Assembly: GCF_000818015.1 (NCBI RefSeq)
Contig: NZ_CP007511.1
Coordinates: 3,482,501 to 3,546,500, forward strand
Origin: Stutzerimonas balearica DSM 6083
GTDB taxonomy: Bacteria; Pseudomonadota; Gammaproteobacteria; Pseudomonadales; Pseudomonadaceae
Direction of reading: 5' to 3'
DNA: 64,000 nt
A program made the position numbers and the translations under genes. Each line of letters begins with the position of its first letter. Position 1 is the first letter of the stretch. Below are positions 33,637 through 42,159 of this stretch, piece by piece. Under the pieces are notes generated by a model. The model was not told the origin of the DNA. It ran no database searches and saw only the letters and a program-made list of their open reading frames with translations.

Positions 33637-36066
33637 ATGAAACGCGACATTGCACTGGGTATCGTCATTGGCGGCGCGGTTGATGCGTCGCTGGGCCGGG
33701 CGGTGACCGATACCCAGTCGCGCATCACCCGCCTCAAGCAGACCGCCGAGCAGCAACGCCTGTGGCAACGCACGATTGGCGAGACGCAGCGCCTGCAAGG
33801 CGAGTTTCGCAAACTGCACCTGAGCGGTGATGCGGCCGCCGATGGCATCCGCAAGAAAATCGAGAGCAATCTGACCGTTCTGCGGCAGGCTGGCATTGAA
33901 GCGGACAACCTGGACCGCGCCTATCAGCGACTTGGCCTTACAGCGCGAGGGCTGGAACTGCAGGCCGTTGGCCGAGAACGCATCGGCCAGGGGGTTGCGC
34001 AGGGGCGTGAAGCGGTGGGCGATGCCCTCAAACTGACCGCCACGGTGGCGGTGCCGGCCACCATCTCGGCCAATTACCAGGCCATTGTTCGCGACATGGC
34101 GATCAAGGCTGGTATCGCCGGCACGGCCCGCGAAACACAAATCGGTGAGCAGATCGCACAAAGTGCGCTGGCCAGCGGTATGGGGCGCAACGAACTGGCC
34201 GAGGCGGTCAATCAGTTAGTTGGTGGCGGCATGGATCTGGAGCGTGCCGCCTCCTTTGCGCCGCTGCTGGCCAAGTTCGCCGTGGGCCAGGGTTCTGGCA
34301 GTGTCGATACCGCGCACATGATCGGCGCACTGGAGCAAAACGCCAGGATCAGCGACCCGGCCCAGATGCAACAAGCCCTGGAGGCAATCGCCTACCTGGG
34401 CAAAGAGGGTTCGTTCGAATCCTCGGACATGGCGCGCTGGTTTCCGGAGTTGTTGGCCGAGATGCAGAAGATTGGCATCACCGGCCAGGACTCGGTCAAT
34501 CAACTGGGCGCCATGCTGCAGGTGCAGATGAAGGTCTCCGGCTCCCCTGATCAGGCGGCCAACAATCTGAAGAACTGGTTCTCCAAGATCGGCTCGCCGG
34601 AGACCCAGCGGCGCTACGCCGATGTCGGCATCGATTACGCCGCCATGATGCAAGAGGCCATCGGCAAGGGCTGGAGCACGATGGAGTCCTCCTTTGTGCT
34701 GGCCCGGGCCTACATCGAACAGGCCGATCCCCAGCGAGCCCAGCAAGTCTCGGCGGCTGCGCAACGCATCGGCGAGGAACGTGATCCAGCCAGGCAGCAG
34801 GCCATGCTGCAAGCCTTCGAGGCCACCATGAAAACCGGTGACCTCTTTGCCGACATGCAGGTCAAGGCGGCGCTCACCGCCTACATGCAAAACGCTGATC
34901 TCTATCAGCGACTCAAGCAAAACGCGGCACGCGCCAGTGGTGAAATCGAACAAGACCTGACCGCCCGACGCGAAACCTCCAAACAGATCTGGAGCGAAGT
35001 CACCCAAGCTTGGGACGAAGCCTTGCGCCGCATCGGGGATGCTTTGCGCCCGGTCACCGACACCGTTGGACAAGCCTTAGGCTCCGTGGGGCGGGCGCTG
35101 GCCACGCTGGTCGCGCAGGCACCCATGGTGGTGGCCGGTCTTGCCACGGTTGCTGGAGGGCTGGTGGCGCTCAAAGGCGCGCGTGCTGCCTGGAACATCG
35201 GGCGTGGTGCGCTTGATCTGGCGTGGGGTACGCTCCTGGCGGGCCGATCCGGCAGAGCTTCAGGCATGCCTGGCCTACCTGGCAAGCTGGGCAATCTGGC
35301 AAGTGTGCTCACCGGTGGGGCAGCCGCTGGAGCGCAACCTGTGTTCGTGACCAACTGGCCGGGGGTCGGTGCCCTGCCTGATCTGCTGGGCCGCTCTGGC
35401 CAGGGCGCAGGCAGGCCCTCTGGGTCGACAGCAGGTGACATGGCCCGTGCGGGTGGCACTTTGGGGCGGGTCGGAGGCTGGCTTGGGAAGGCTGGTGGCC
35501 GACTGGGCGGGGCACTGGCCATTGGCTCAGCCGCGTATCAGGTCTTTGATACCGCCAAGAACGCCACCACCCGCGAAGAAAAGGCCCAGGGTTACGGCGG
35601 TGCGGCCGGCACGCTGGCCGGCGGCTTGGCCGGCGCCAAGCTCGGTGCCGCAGTCGGGGCACTGGGCGGCCCCATCGGTATCGCGATTGGCGGTTTGCTG
35701 GGGGGTGCCATTGGCTCTGTCTCCGGTGACAAGCTGGGCGGCTGGTTGGGCAAGTCGCTGGTGACCAGCCAATCACCGAAGGCGTCCCCCACATTGGCGG
35801 CCACGCTGGTGCCCCCCAATCTTGCGCCACCGGTTGCGGCAGGCGCTGCGCTACCTGTACCCAAAGCAGCGACAACGCCCGTGGCCAAGGCACCCGCTGT
35901 GCCGCAACAGGTGAATTTCTCGCCCACCCTGCAAATCACCGTCAAGGGTGATGTGAAAGACCCACGGCAACTGGCCAATGAGCTGATGCCGCACCTGAAG
36001 CGGCTGTTCGAGCAGTTTCAGCAACAAAACCAGCGAGCCGCCTGGTTCGATGGCGCGCATGTGTGA
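33637..36066 (+). CDS. T: Tail tape measure protein T
   Basis: 809 residues, the P2 gpT-type tape measure. A coiled-coil N-terminus (LKQTAEQQRLWQRTIGETQRLQGEFRKL), a TP901-type core (ALEQNARISDPAQMQQALEA, MARWFPELLAEMQKIGITGQD) and hydrophobic Gly/Ala-rich helices near the C-terminus (GTLAGGLAGAKLGAAVGALGG, about 650-700) that could enter the host membrane. Its length sets tail length. Confidence 0.93.
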   Translation: MKRDIALGIVIGGAVDASLGRAVTDTQSRITRLKQTAEQQRLWQRTIGETQRLQGEFRKLHLSGDAAADGIRKKIESNLTVLRQAGIEADNLDRAYQRLGLTARGLELQAVGRERIGQGVAQGREAVGDALKLTATVAVPATISANYQAIVRDMAIKAGIAGTARETQIGEQIAQSALASGMGRNELAEAVNQLVGGGMDLERAASFAPLLAKFAVGQGSGSVDTAHMIGALEQNARISDPAQMQQALEAIAYLGKEGSFESSDMARWFPELLAEMQKIGITGQDSVNQLGAMLQVQMKVSGSPDQAANNLKNWFSKIGSPETQRRYADVGIDYAAMMQEAIGKGWSTMESSFVLARAYIEQADPQRAQQVSAAAQRIGEERDPARQQAMLQAFEATMKTGDLFADMQVKAALTAYMQNADLYQRLKQNAARASGEIEQDLTARRETSKQIWSEVTQAWDEALRRIGDALRPVTDTVGQALGSVGRALATLVAQAPMVVAGLATVAGGLVALKGARAAWNIGRGALDLAWGTLLAGRSGRASGMPGLPGKLGNLASVLTGGAAAGAQPVFVTNWPGVGALPDLLGRSGQGAGRPSGSTAGDMARAGGTLGRVGGWLGKAGGRLGGALAIGSAAYQVFDTAKNATTREEKAQGYGGAAGTLAGGLAGAKLGAAVGALGGPIGIAIGGLLGGAIGSVSGDKLGGWLGKSLVTSQSPKASPTLAATLVPPNLAPPVAAGAALPVPKAATTPVAKAPAVPQQVNFSPTLQITVKGDVKDPRQLANELMPHLKRLFEQFQQQNQRAAWFDGAHV

Positions 36067-36074
36067 GGTAACTG

Positions 36075-36992
36075 ATGACCCTGTCTTCCATCACCCAATG
36101 GGTCTCCCAGGCCAGCTCATCGGTTGCGCGCGCCACCAGCCATGCGCAGCGACTAGGACAACTGGCGCAGACGGCCCAGCCACCAGAAAACATATTCCGT
36201 CTGGCAGCGAACACATCCTCCGAGCTCACGCGCGGCGCCAATGCCCTTAAAAGCCTGGTGACCCTGCTTCCTACCGTCAGCGTGACGGCCTTTGAACGCA
36301 GTGCCCTGGGCCGGGGCATGGCCAGCGTGCAGGCTGGGCTGGCTGAGATCAATCGCGCCACGCAGCGAGTCGGCAGCCTGATCGATACCGCCCAATCGGG
36401 CACCAAGCGTCTGGACTCGGCGGTGCGATCGGTGCAGAGCGCAGCGACCTCGGTGTCGGCGCAATTGGGTGCACTCAAAGCCCAACTGGGCAGTGCGGGC
36501 GCCACGACACCGCTGGCATCACCCACCGCTTCGAGCACACGCCGGGCTGCGGGAACCGGTATGCCGACGCTCTCCAGCGCCCGGCCACACCTGCTGGTGC
36601 TGGTCGCCGAACAAGGTGAGCGTTTCTACTTTGGCCTGAACACAGCGGCCTTCGACAGCCTGCGCCGGCAAAGCCAATACAACATCGCCACCCAGGAGCG
36701 TCTGGGGCGACCGCAGGCCCTGCAAGCGGTCAACCAGGGCGGTGAGTCGCTCACGCTCTCAGGCGTGGTCTTTGCGCAGATGGCAGGCATGACCCAGCTG
36801 AACGCATTGCGCCGGATCGGCTTTCAGATGAAGCCGGTCGAGCTCATCGCCGGCCATGGCGAAACCCTCGGACGCTGGTATTTGGCCAGCGTCTCGGAAG
36901 ATCAAAGCGACCTGATGGCCGACGGCGCACCGCGCAAGCAGACCTTTACCGTGGAGTTCAAACGCTATGGCGACGACTATCAAAACCTCTGA
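36075..36992 (+). CDS. U: Tail protein U with N-terminal extension
   Basis: 305 residues. The last 135 (ARPHLLVLVAEQGERFYFGLNT, RLGRPQALQAVNQGGESLTLSG, ALRRIGFQMKPVELI) are P2 gpU, which is about 160 residues long in P2. The first 165 are an Ser/Ala-rich helical region (SITQWVSQASSSVARATSHAQRL, VRSVQSAATSVSAQLGALKAQL) suggestive of a coiled coil and not part of P2 gpU. It is coupled to X by a 26-base overlap. Confidence 0.88.
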   Translation: MTLSSITQWVSQASSSVARATSHAQRLGQLAQTAQPPENIFRLAANTSSELTRGANALKSLVTLLPTVSVTAFERSALGRGMASVQAGLAEINRATQRVGSLIDTAQSGTKRLDSAVRSVQSAATSVSAQLGALKAQLGSAGATTPLASPTASSTRRAAGTGMPTLSSARPHLLVLVAEQGERFYFGLNTAAFDSLRRQSQYNIATQERLGRPQALQAVNQGGESLTLSGVVFAQMAGMTQLNALRRIGFQMKPVELIAGHGETLGRWYLASVSEDQSDLMADGAPRKQTFTVEFKRYGDDYQNL

Positions 36993-37173
36993 CGGCGATG
37001 TGCTCGATCGCCTCTGCCACCAGCACTACGGGCATCTGATGGGCACGGTCGAGGCAGTACTGGAAGCCAATCCGGGACTGGCTGCGCGCGCTCAGCCCTT
37101 TGTCTCAGGTGTCGTCATCCATCTGCCGGATCTGGCCCCTGCGCGCACCGACGTGATCAACCTGTGGGACTGA
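36967..37173 (+). CDS. X: Tail protein X (LysM-like)
   Basis: 68 residues: TSDGDVLDRLCHQHYGHLMGTVEAVLEANPGLA and VIHLPDLAPA form the LysM-like fold of P2 gpX. It starts within the end of U, as in P2. Confidence 0.92.
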   Translation: MATTIKTSDGDVLDRLCHQHYGHLMGTVEAVLEANPGLAARAQPFVSGVVIHLPDLAPARTDVINLWD

Positions 37174-37176
37174 CCG

Positions 37177-38229
37177 ATGCGTGCCATCTTCCAGGTGATT
37201 GCCAACGATCAGGACATCACCGACCTGCTCAAAGACCGGCTGATCAGCCTGCAACTGACTGACCGGGCCGGGCTGCAGTCTGACGAGTGCGAGATCCGGC
37301 TGGATGACCGTGACGACCGGATTGCTTTCCCCAGGAAAGGCGCACAGCTGCGCATCTCGCTGGGTTGGGAGGGCCAGGGCCTCAGCTTCATGGGCGCCTA
37401 CACCGTGGACGAGATCGAGTTCTCTGGTCCACCACGCACTCTGGTCATTCGCGGCAAGCCGGCGGAGATGGCAGGTCTTGCCAAAAGCCCACGCCAGCAC
37501 GCCTGGGAAAACGTGCCGCTGTCGCAAATCATTCGCGAGGTCGCCGCCCGCAACCGCTGGCAGGCGGTCTGCTCGATCACCACGACGGTGCCTCGGGCCG
37601 ATCAGGTCGGCGAGTCGGACTTGAACTTCCTGACCCGCTTGGCGCGTCAATACAACGCCACGGCCACCCTGAAGGACCGAAAGCTCGTGGTCCTGCCGCG
37701 CGCTGACGGTAAGACCGCCTCGGGTAAAAGCCTGCCGGTGATCCGTCTCTCACCAAACGAAGTAACCAGCTATCGCCTGACCTTCCCCGATCGGGGCAGC
37801 GTTGGTGCCGTGAAAACCCAGGCGCACGACACGAAGACCGGCAAAAAGGTCGACATCGTCATCCCGAACCCGGATGCCCCGGCCGGTTCCAGCAGCGCCA
37901 CGCATACCGATCGACACATCTATCCGAATCCCAGCGCCGCCAAGGCTGCAGCCAAAGCCAAATTGGCCGGCATGAACCGGCAGACCGCGAGCGGCCAACT
38001 GGAGTTGCGTGGCCGTGCCGATCTGGCCGCCGAGAAGTCGGTCGAGTTGCAGGGGTTCAAGCAAGAGGTCGACGGCACCTACCTGATCGAGTCGGTCACC
38101 CACCAGCTGGCCGGTCAAAGCTGGAGCACGTCAGTGGAAATCTCAGCCGGCAAGTCAGGCAAGGCCAAAGCCGGGCACAACAAACCCCCTCAACGCACTT
38201 CGACCGTGGCCATCCCCAGCGCCCCGTGA
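37177..38229 (+). CDS. D: Late control / baseplate hub protein D
   Basis: 350 residues of the P2 gpD family: FQVIANDQDITDLLKDRLISLQLTDR start, an AGLQSDECEIRLDDRDDRI motif, SDLNFLTRLARQYNATATLKD and a C-terminal GQLELRGRADLAAEKSVELQGF. It forms the hub threefold with gpV, and in P2 the name late control refers to its mapping locus. It ends the tail module. Confidence 0.93.
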   Translation: MRAIFQVIANDQDITDLLKDRLISLQLTDRAGLQSDECEIRLDDRDDRIAFPRKGAQLRISLGWEGQGLSFMGAYTVDEIEFSGPPRTLVIRGKPAEMAGLAKSPRQHAWENVPLSQIIREVAARNRWQAVCSITTTVPRADQVGESDLNFLTRLARQYNATATLKDRKLVVLPRADGKTASGKSLPVIRLSPNEVTSYRLTFPDRGSVGAVKTQAHDTKTGKKVDIVIPNPDAPAGSSSATHTDRHIYPNPSAAKAAAKAKLAGMNRQTASGQLELRGRADLAAEKSVELQGFKQEVDGTYLIESVTHQLAGQSWSTSVEISAGKSGKAKAGHNKPPQRTSTVAIPSAP

Positions 38230-38253
38230 CCTGCGAATCCTTTTACCCCATCG

Positions 38254-38280
38254 ACCCCGCCACTGTGCGGGGTTTCTTGC
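38254..38280 (+). terminator. Rho-independent terminator after tail operon
   Basis: ACCCCGC (38254-38260), a six-base loop and GCGGGGT (38267-38273) are followed by a T-rich TTCTTGCTTC. It lies just past gene D and before the lysis genes. Confidence 0.75.
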
Positions 38281-38294
38281 TTCTGGAGACCGTG

Positions 38295-38585
38295 ATGAAC
38301 ACACCGAATACCCGAGACGGCTGGGTATCCATGCCGCTGGACGAATTTAAGCGATTGATCGAGGACGCCGCCGAACGCGGCGCCAAGCGCGCCATGACCG
38401 ATGTCGGTCTGGATGGCGAAAGTGCAGCCGCCGACATCCGTGAACTGCGCGGATTACTCGAGGCCTTCAACACTGCCAAGCACACGGCCTGGCAGACCTT
38501 GGTGCGTATGGTGACCACGGGCTTCATCCTGGTCTTGGTCGCTGGCGCACTGATCAAGTTGAAGCTCTTTGGGGGAGGTCACTGA
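38295..38585 (+). CDS. DUF6127-like single-span membrane protein
   Basis: 96 residues: WVSMPLDEFKRLIEDAAERGAKRAM resembles DUF6127, and a single transmembrane segment (TTGFILVLVAGALIKLKLF) lies at about 73-91. The start ATG was chosen after CTGGAG; a longer frame from 38226 would span the terminator. It sits in the lysis cassette and could be a holin partner. Confidence 0.72.
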   Translation: MNTPNTRDGWVSMPLDEFKRLIEDAAERGAKRAMTDVGLDGESAAADIRELRGLLEAFNTAKHTAWQTLVRMVTTGFILVLVAGALIKLKLFGGGH

Positions 38586-38587
38586 TC

Positions 38588-39049
38588 ATGCTGACCTTGC
38601 TCGGATCACTGCTGGGTTTCCTCAGCAGCACCTTCCCGGAATTCCTCAAGCTGTTTCGCGACAGCCAGGATCGCAAGCATGAACTGGCGATCCTGGATCG
38701 GCAGATGGAGCAGCAGCGGCTAGGCCACAGCCAGCGTCTGGAAGAAATCCAGATTGCAGCTGATGTTGCCGAGAGTCAGGCGCTGTACAGCTACGCCAAC
38801 CATCCCTCCAACTCACCATGGGTGGAGGCGTTACAGGCGTCGGTGCGCCCGGTCATCACCTATGCCTTCTTCCTGGTCTTTGCAGTGGTGAAGGTCTCGG
38901 CACTGTTCACCTTGCTTGAAACCGACGGGATCACCCTGGCAGCAGCCCTGCAGGCCACTTGGGACGAAGAGACCCAGGCGCTGTTTGCCGCTGTGATGTC
39001 CTTCTGGTTTGGCAGCCGCCAGATCAGCAAGATGCGCCGGGGTGGCTGA
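38588..39049 (+). CDS. Holin-type membrane protein
   Basis: 153 residues with hydrophobic segments near 2-18, 88-110 (VRPVITYAFFLVFAVVKVSALF) and 127-142 (ALFAAVMSFWFGSR), and a charged central coil (RDSQDRKHELAILDRQMEQQRL). It has GGAGG upstream and lies between a membrane protein and the lysozyme, the normal place for a holin. The exact class is not clear. Confidence 0.72.
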   Translation: MLTLLGSLLGFLSSTFPEFLKLFRDSQDRKHELAILDRQMEQQRLGHSQRLEEIQIAADVAESQALYSYANHPSNSPWVEALQASVRPVITYAFFLVFAVVKVSALFTLLETDGITLAAALQATWDEETQALFAAVMSFWFGSRQISKMRRGG

Positions 39050-39504
39050 TGCGTCATGTCACCGAAGCGGGGCTCGACCTGATCAGGCGGTTTGAAGGCT
39101 TCAGCCCCACCATTTACATTTGCCCGGCTGGCTACCCGACTATCGGTTACGGGCATGTCGTTCTGGCACATGAACAAGATCAGTTCGCAACGGGCATCAC
39201 GCCAGCGCAGGCCACCGATCTTCTGCGTAAGGACGTGAGGATCGCCGAACGAGCCTTGCTGCGGCTGATCTCGGTGCCACTAACGGACGGGCAGTTCGAT
39301 GCGTTGGTCTCTTTCACCTTCAACCTCGGTGCCGGGGCGCTACAGCGCTCGACACTTAGGCGGAAGGTGAATCGTGGTGAACACGAAAGCATCCCCGCTG
39401 AGCTGATGAAGTGGGTGTGGGCTGCGGGGAAAAGGCTGCCGGGGCTTGTCCGTCGAAGGAAGGCGGAGGAAGCCGTTTACTGCACCCGGTCGACTCTAAT
39501 GTAG
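39049..39504 (+). CDS. GH24 endolysin (T4-type lysozyme)
   Basis: 151 residues: LIRRFEGFSPTIYICPAGYPTIGYGHVV (about 11-38) holds the catalytic Glu and the GYGH motif of GH24 phage lysozymes, followed by DALVSFTFNLGAGAL and PGLVRRRKAEEAVY. It hydrolyses peptidoglycan at lysis. No signal sequence is seen, so it depends on the holin. The 3' end overlaps the convergent glycosyltransferase-like gene by 28 bases. Confidence 0.92.
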   Translation: MRHVTEAGLDLIRRFEGFSPTIYICPAGYPTIGYGHVVLAHEQDQFATGITPAQATDLLRKDVRIAERALLRLISVPLTDGQFDALVSFTFNLGAGALQRSTLRRKVNRGEHESIPAELMKWVWAAGKRLPGLVRRRKAEEAVYCTRSTLM

Positions 39505-41402
39505 AGGACTTTTAGATCTACATTTGGTCGGGCCAGTGTTCGTATCTCAATCTTCTCCATATTTTGTCCCGAATTCAACGCGAACTTACCGACAATATTT
39601 TCGGTTGCTCCATCAGTTCCTGCAATCGGCCCATAATTCAAAACCTTTGCTTCATTGGGAAGAGCAAGTACAGTATCCCAATCCCCTACAGTCTCTCCCT
39701 TACTCGCGGTGCTTGAGTACGCAATTTGAAAGGTGTATTGGCCGGTTGGAAGTTGCTCGTAAGGGCCAAAAGTTACATGGCCCGATTGAGCATTGTCTTT
39801 TTTTTGCATTTCGCAGTCGGCTGTTTTTTCTCCAATTATTGTGGGCAGCTCGCATGCCTTCCATGTATATGAATCACCCACTGAGACAATTTTTCTAACG
39901 CGCATTTTGTCCTTGCCATACATAAAGACTAATTTGCTTCCACAAGATTTCACTGATTTTGGGGTGCCATTTATGCGCGTTAGTACTTCGGAAGATATCT
40001 TGTATGGAGGCGCGGCGCTCTCCGAGATAATAGCGAAGTCATAGGATTGCTTGAAATATTCTTTTGATGTAATCCAATACATTTCCCCCAGATTGTCGAA
40101 GTGTTGAGCGACGTTTAGATTTAATCTGCTGAAATTCTGAAGATATTTAGCATCCCAGTACTGAGCGATTCCATTATGAAGATTCTCCTTTTCGAGAGCA
40201 TTGTCTATGCAGGATATCTCTTCCGGATAGTATTGTTTTTCGATCCCATTGCTCATCATGGAATGGTATGACGACCAGCTCATGGGCGCCAATATCAGCA
40301 AAGAGATTGCAATTGCTATATTGGAGAAATGGTCACGCAGGCGGTAACTCAGGAAGATAAAAACAACAATTACTGGCCAAGAAAGCGCTGGAATTAGATA
40401 TCTACTTGTAATCGGCAGGTTTGTCACCAGCGACACTGCTCCGAGTGTTGCGCAGAAGGATAAAAAAGAAAATGTGGCAAGCCAAGATAACTCAGAGCCT
40501 TCTCTTTCACCTCTCATGAGTTGGGTGAAAGAGTTCAGTACGATTCCAATATAGAGCAGAAAAATAAGACCAAACGCTGGGTTGTCTATTGTTGCCGAGT
40601 GGAGTAGTTCATAAATATCTTTTAGGTTTGAAGATAGCTTATCGATTCCTATAGCTGTAGGGTAACGGGTTTGATTTTCTACAGCCCACTTGTAGGATAT
40701 CGATCCAAGGAGACTGCAAATTGCTAGAAGTATTGGAGGGATCTTGTTTTTGAATGAAAAATCGCGCCCCGCTATTGCAGTCAAAATTTGAACTGCAATA
40801 AATGGCGCAATAAATTGAACTAGGAATAGATTGTCTGATAGCGTGGTGACATAAGTAATTGCTGCCATGAGCAAAAAAAGTCGCGATCTCTTTTTGCTTT
40901 GGTCTTCGTTGTTAAATTTAATCCATAAGGCCACCAAAAATATAGCTGAGAGAAATGCGCCATAGTGATAAGCACTATTGAGGATTAAAACAAAAGGCTC
41001 GCCAGCGCTCAATGCTAGCCATATTAAAATAACTAGCCCAGTTGATGCTGTGAGAAATGAATTAACCTTGGCAGTTACACTTGCGACAAACCAAATCGCA
41101 AAAAACGTCAAAGTTGTCTGGATTAATGCAAATAAAATTATTTGGCTGTAAGGTGTCGATCCGATCAAGTAAGCCAGCATGAATGCTGGATAATCGGGAA
41201 AAAAGTATGGCGCCGGAGTAAGGAACCAATCTTTAATCCTCCCGTTATTCTGAAAAATATCTGAAAATAAAGTGGGGAGATAAAGCGCATCCGAATTAAA
41301 TAGATGGCTTTGGATAGGAGATCCCGAAACGTAACTTGCGAATATATTGGCCAGACTTAAAGTCAGCAAAAAGAACAAAAATATGTTTTTGCTTTTATTC
41401 AT
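39477..41402 (-). CDS. Polytopic membrane protein, candidate GT-C arabinosyltransferase
   Basis: 641 residues with about 10 hydrophobic helices in the first 360 residues (for example FLFFLLTLSLANIFASYV, FALIQTTLTFFAIWFVA, RYLIPALSWPVIVVFIFLSY) and a soluble C-terminal domain of about 270 residues. An acidic residue lies in the first large loop (HLFNSDALYLPTLFSDIF, about 34-51), as in GT-C enzymes. It is far more AT-rich than its neighbours, like serotype-specific gtrC genes. It follows the GtrA-DprE1-DprE2 operon in the position of the mycobacterial AftA gene. A role transferring arabinofuranose to a surface glycan or pilin is inference. Confidence 0.7.
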   Translation of the reverse strand: MNKSKNIFLFFLLTLSLANIFASYVSGSPIQSHLFNSDALYLPTLFSDIFQNNGRIKDWFLTPAPYFFPDYPAFMLAYLIGSTPYSQIILFALIQTTLTFFAIWFVASVTAKVNSFLTASTGLVILIWLALSAGEPFVLILNSAYHYGAFLSAIFLVALWIKFNNEDQSKKRSRLFLLMAAITYVTTLSDNLFLVQFIAPFIAVQILTAIAGRDFSFKNKIPPILLAICSLLGSISYKWAVENQTRYPTAIGIDKLSSNLKDIYELLHSATIDNPAFGLIFLLYIGIVLNSFTQLMRGEREGSELSWLATFSFLSFCATLGAVSLVTNLPITSRYLIPALSWPVIVVFIFLSYRLRDHFSNIAIAISLLILAPMSWSSYHSMMSNGIEKQYYPEEISCIDNALEKENLHNGIAQYWDAKYLQNFSRLNLNVAQHFDNLGEMYWITSKEYFKQSYDFAIISESAAPPYKISSEVLTRINGTPKSVKSCGSKLVFMYGKDKMRVRKIVSVGDSYTWKACELPTIIGEKTADCEMQKKDNAQSGHVTFGPYEQLPTGQYTFQIAYSSTASKGETVGDWDTVLALPNEAKVLNYGPIAGTDGATENIVGKFALNSGQNMEKIEIRTLARPNVDLKVLYIRVDRVQ

Positions 41403-41406
41403 GAAC

Positions 41407-42159
41407 TTAGATATCCAGCTTGTTGAAGACGATAGAAGGCAGATGTCGAATAACCATCATGATCAACCACCACTTCCCAGGCGCGTAGATAACCGGCTTA
41501 CCCGATTCCACGCCCTCAACAATCTGCTTTGCCACTCCTTCAACAGGCGCGAGCTTGGCGCCCTTGCCCTTGAGGTGAGCCGTCATCGGGGTATCAGTCG
41601 GGCCAGGTTTTATCAACACCACCTTGACCCCGCTACCCGCAAAACGGTGCTGCAAGCCTTGGGCGTAGCGCGTAACCAGTCCTTTGGCTGCGCCGTAGAC
41701 ATAGTTGGACTTGCGCCCCCGGTCGCCGGCCACAGAGCCGATCAATGCGATGGTGCCGTGATTGGCTTTTTCCATCTCTTTGGCAAAGGCCTCGGCATAA
41801 AGGACGGGTGACACCCCGTTGATCTCCAGTGCATCACGGCAAGACTGAAGATCAGTCTGGCACTCGGTTTGCTCTGGCAGCGATCCATGCGCAATCAAGA
41901 CGATATCGACGCGCCCCGATTTGACGATATCCCCAACCGTGGCGTTTATGGCTTCAGGATTCAGGAATTCTGCTTGGGCAACCCGAATCTCGGATTGCGG
42001 GCTACGTACCTTGAGGTCTGTTGCAACCCGCTCAATGCGCTGCGTATCGCGGCCCACCAAAGTCAGGTCGGCTGGCTGCTTTTCCAGCCAGAGCCTGGCG
42101 CAGTGCTCGGCGATTGCCGAGGTGGCGCCAATAATGACGATTCTCTTCTTGTTGTTCAT
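41407..42159 (-). CDS. DprE2-like short-chain dehydrogenase
   Basis: 250 residues of the SDR fold: IVIIGATSAIAEHCARLWL (about 6-24) binds NAD(P), the YVYGAAKG motif (about 151-158) supplies Tyr/Lys, and KPGPTDTPM follows. The C-terminal VIYAPGKWWLIMMVIRHLPSIVF amphipathic end resembles DprE2. With the adjacent DprE1-like oxidase it would epimerise decaprenylphosphoryl ribose to arabinose, DprE2 reducing the 2-keto intermediate. It starts directly after the DprE1-like stop. Confidence 0.88.
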   Translation of the reverse strand: MNNKKRIVIIGATSAIAEHCARLWLEKQPADLTLVGRDTQRIERVATDLKVRSPQSEIRVAQAEFLNPEAINATVGDIVKSGRVDIVLIAHGSLPEQTECQTDLQSCRDALEINGVSPVLYAEAFAKEMEKANHGTIALIGSVAGDRGRKSNYVYGAAKGLVTRYAQGLQHRFAGSGVKVVLIKPGPTDTPMTAHLKGKGAKLAPVEGVAKQIVEGVESGKPVIYAPGKWWLIMMVIRHLPSIVFNKLDI

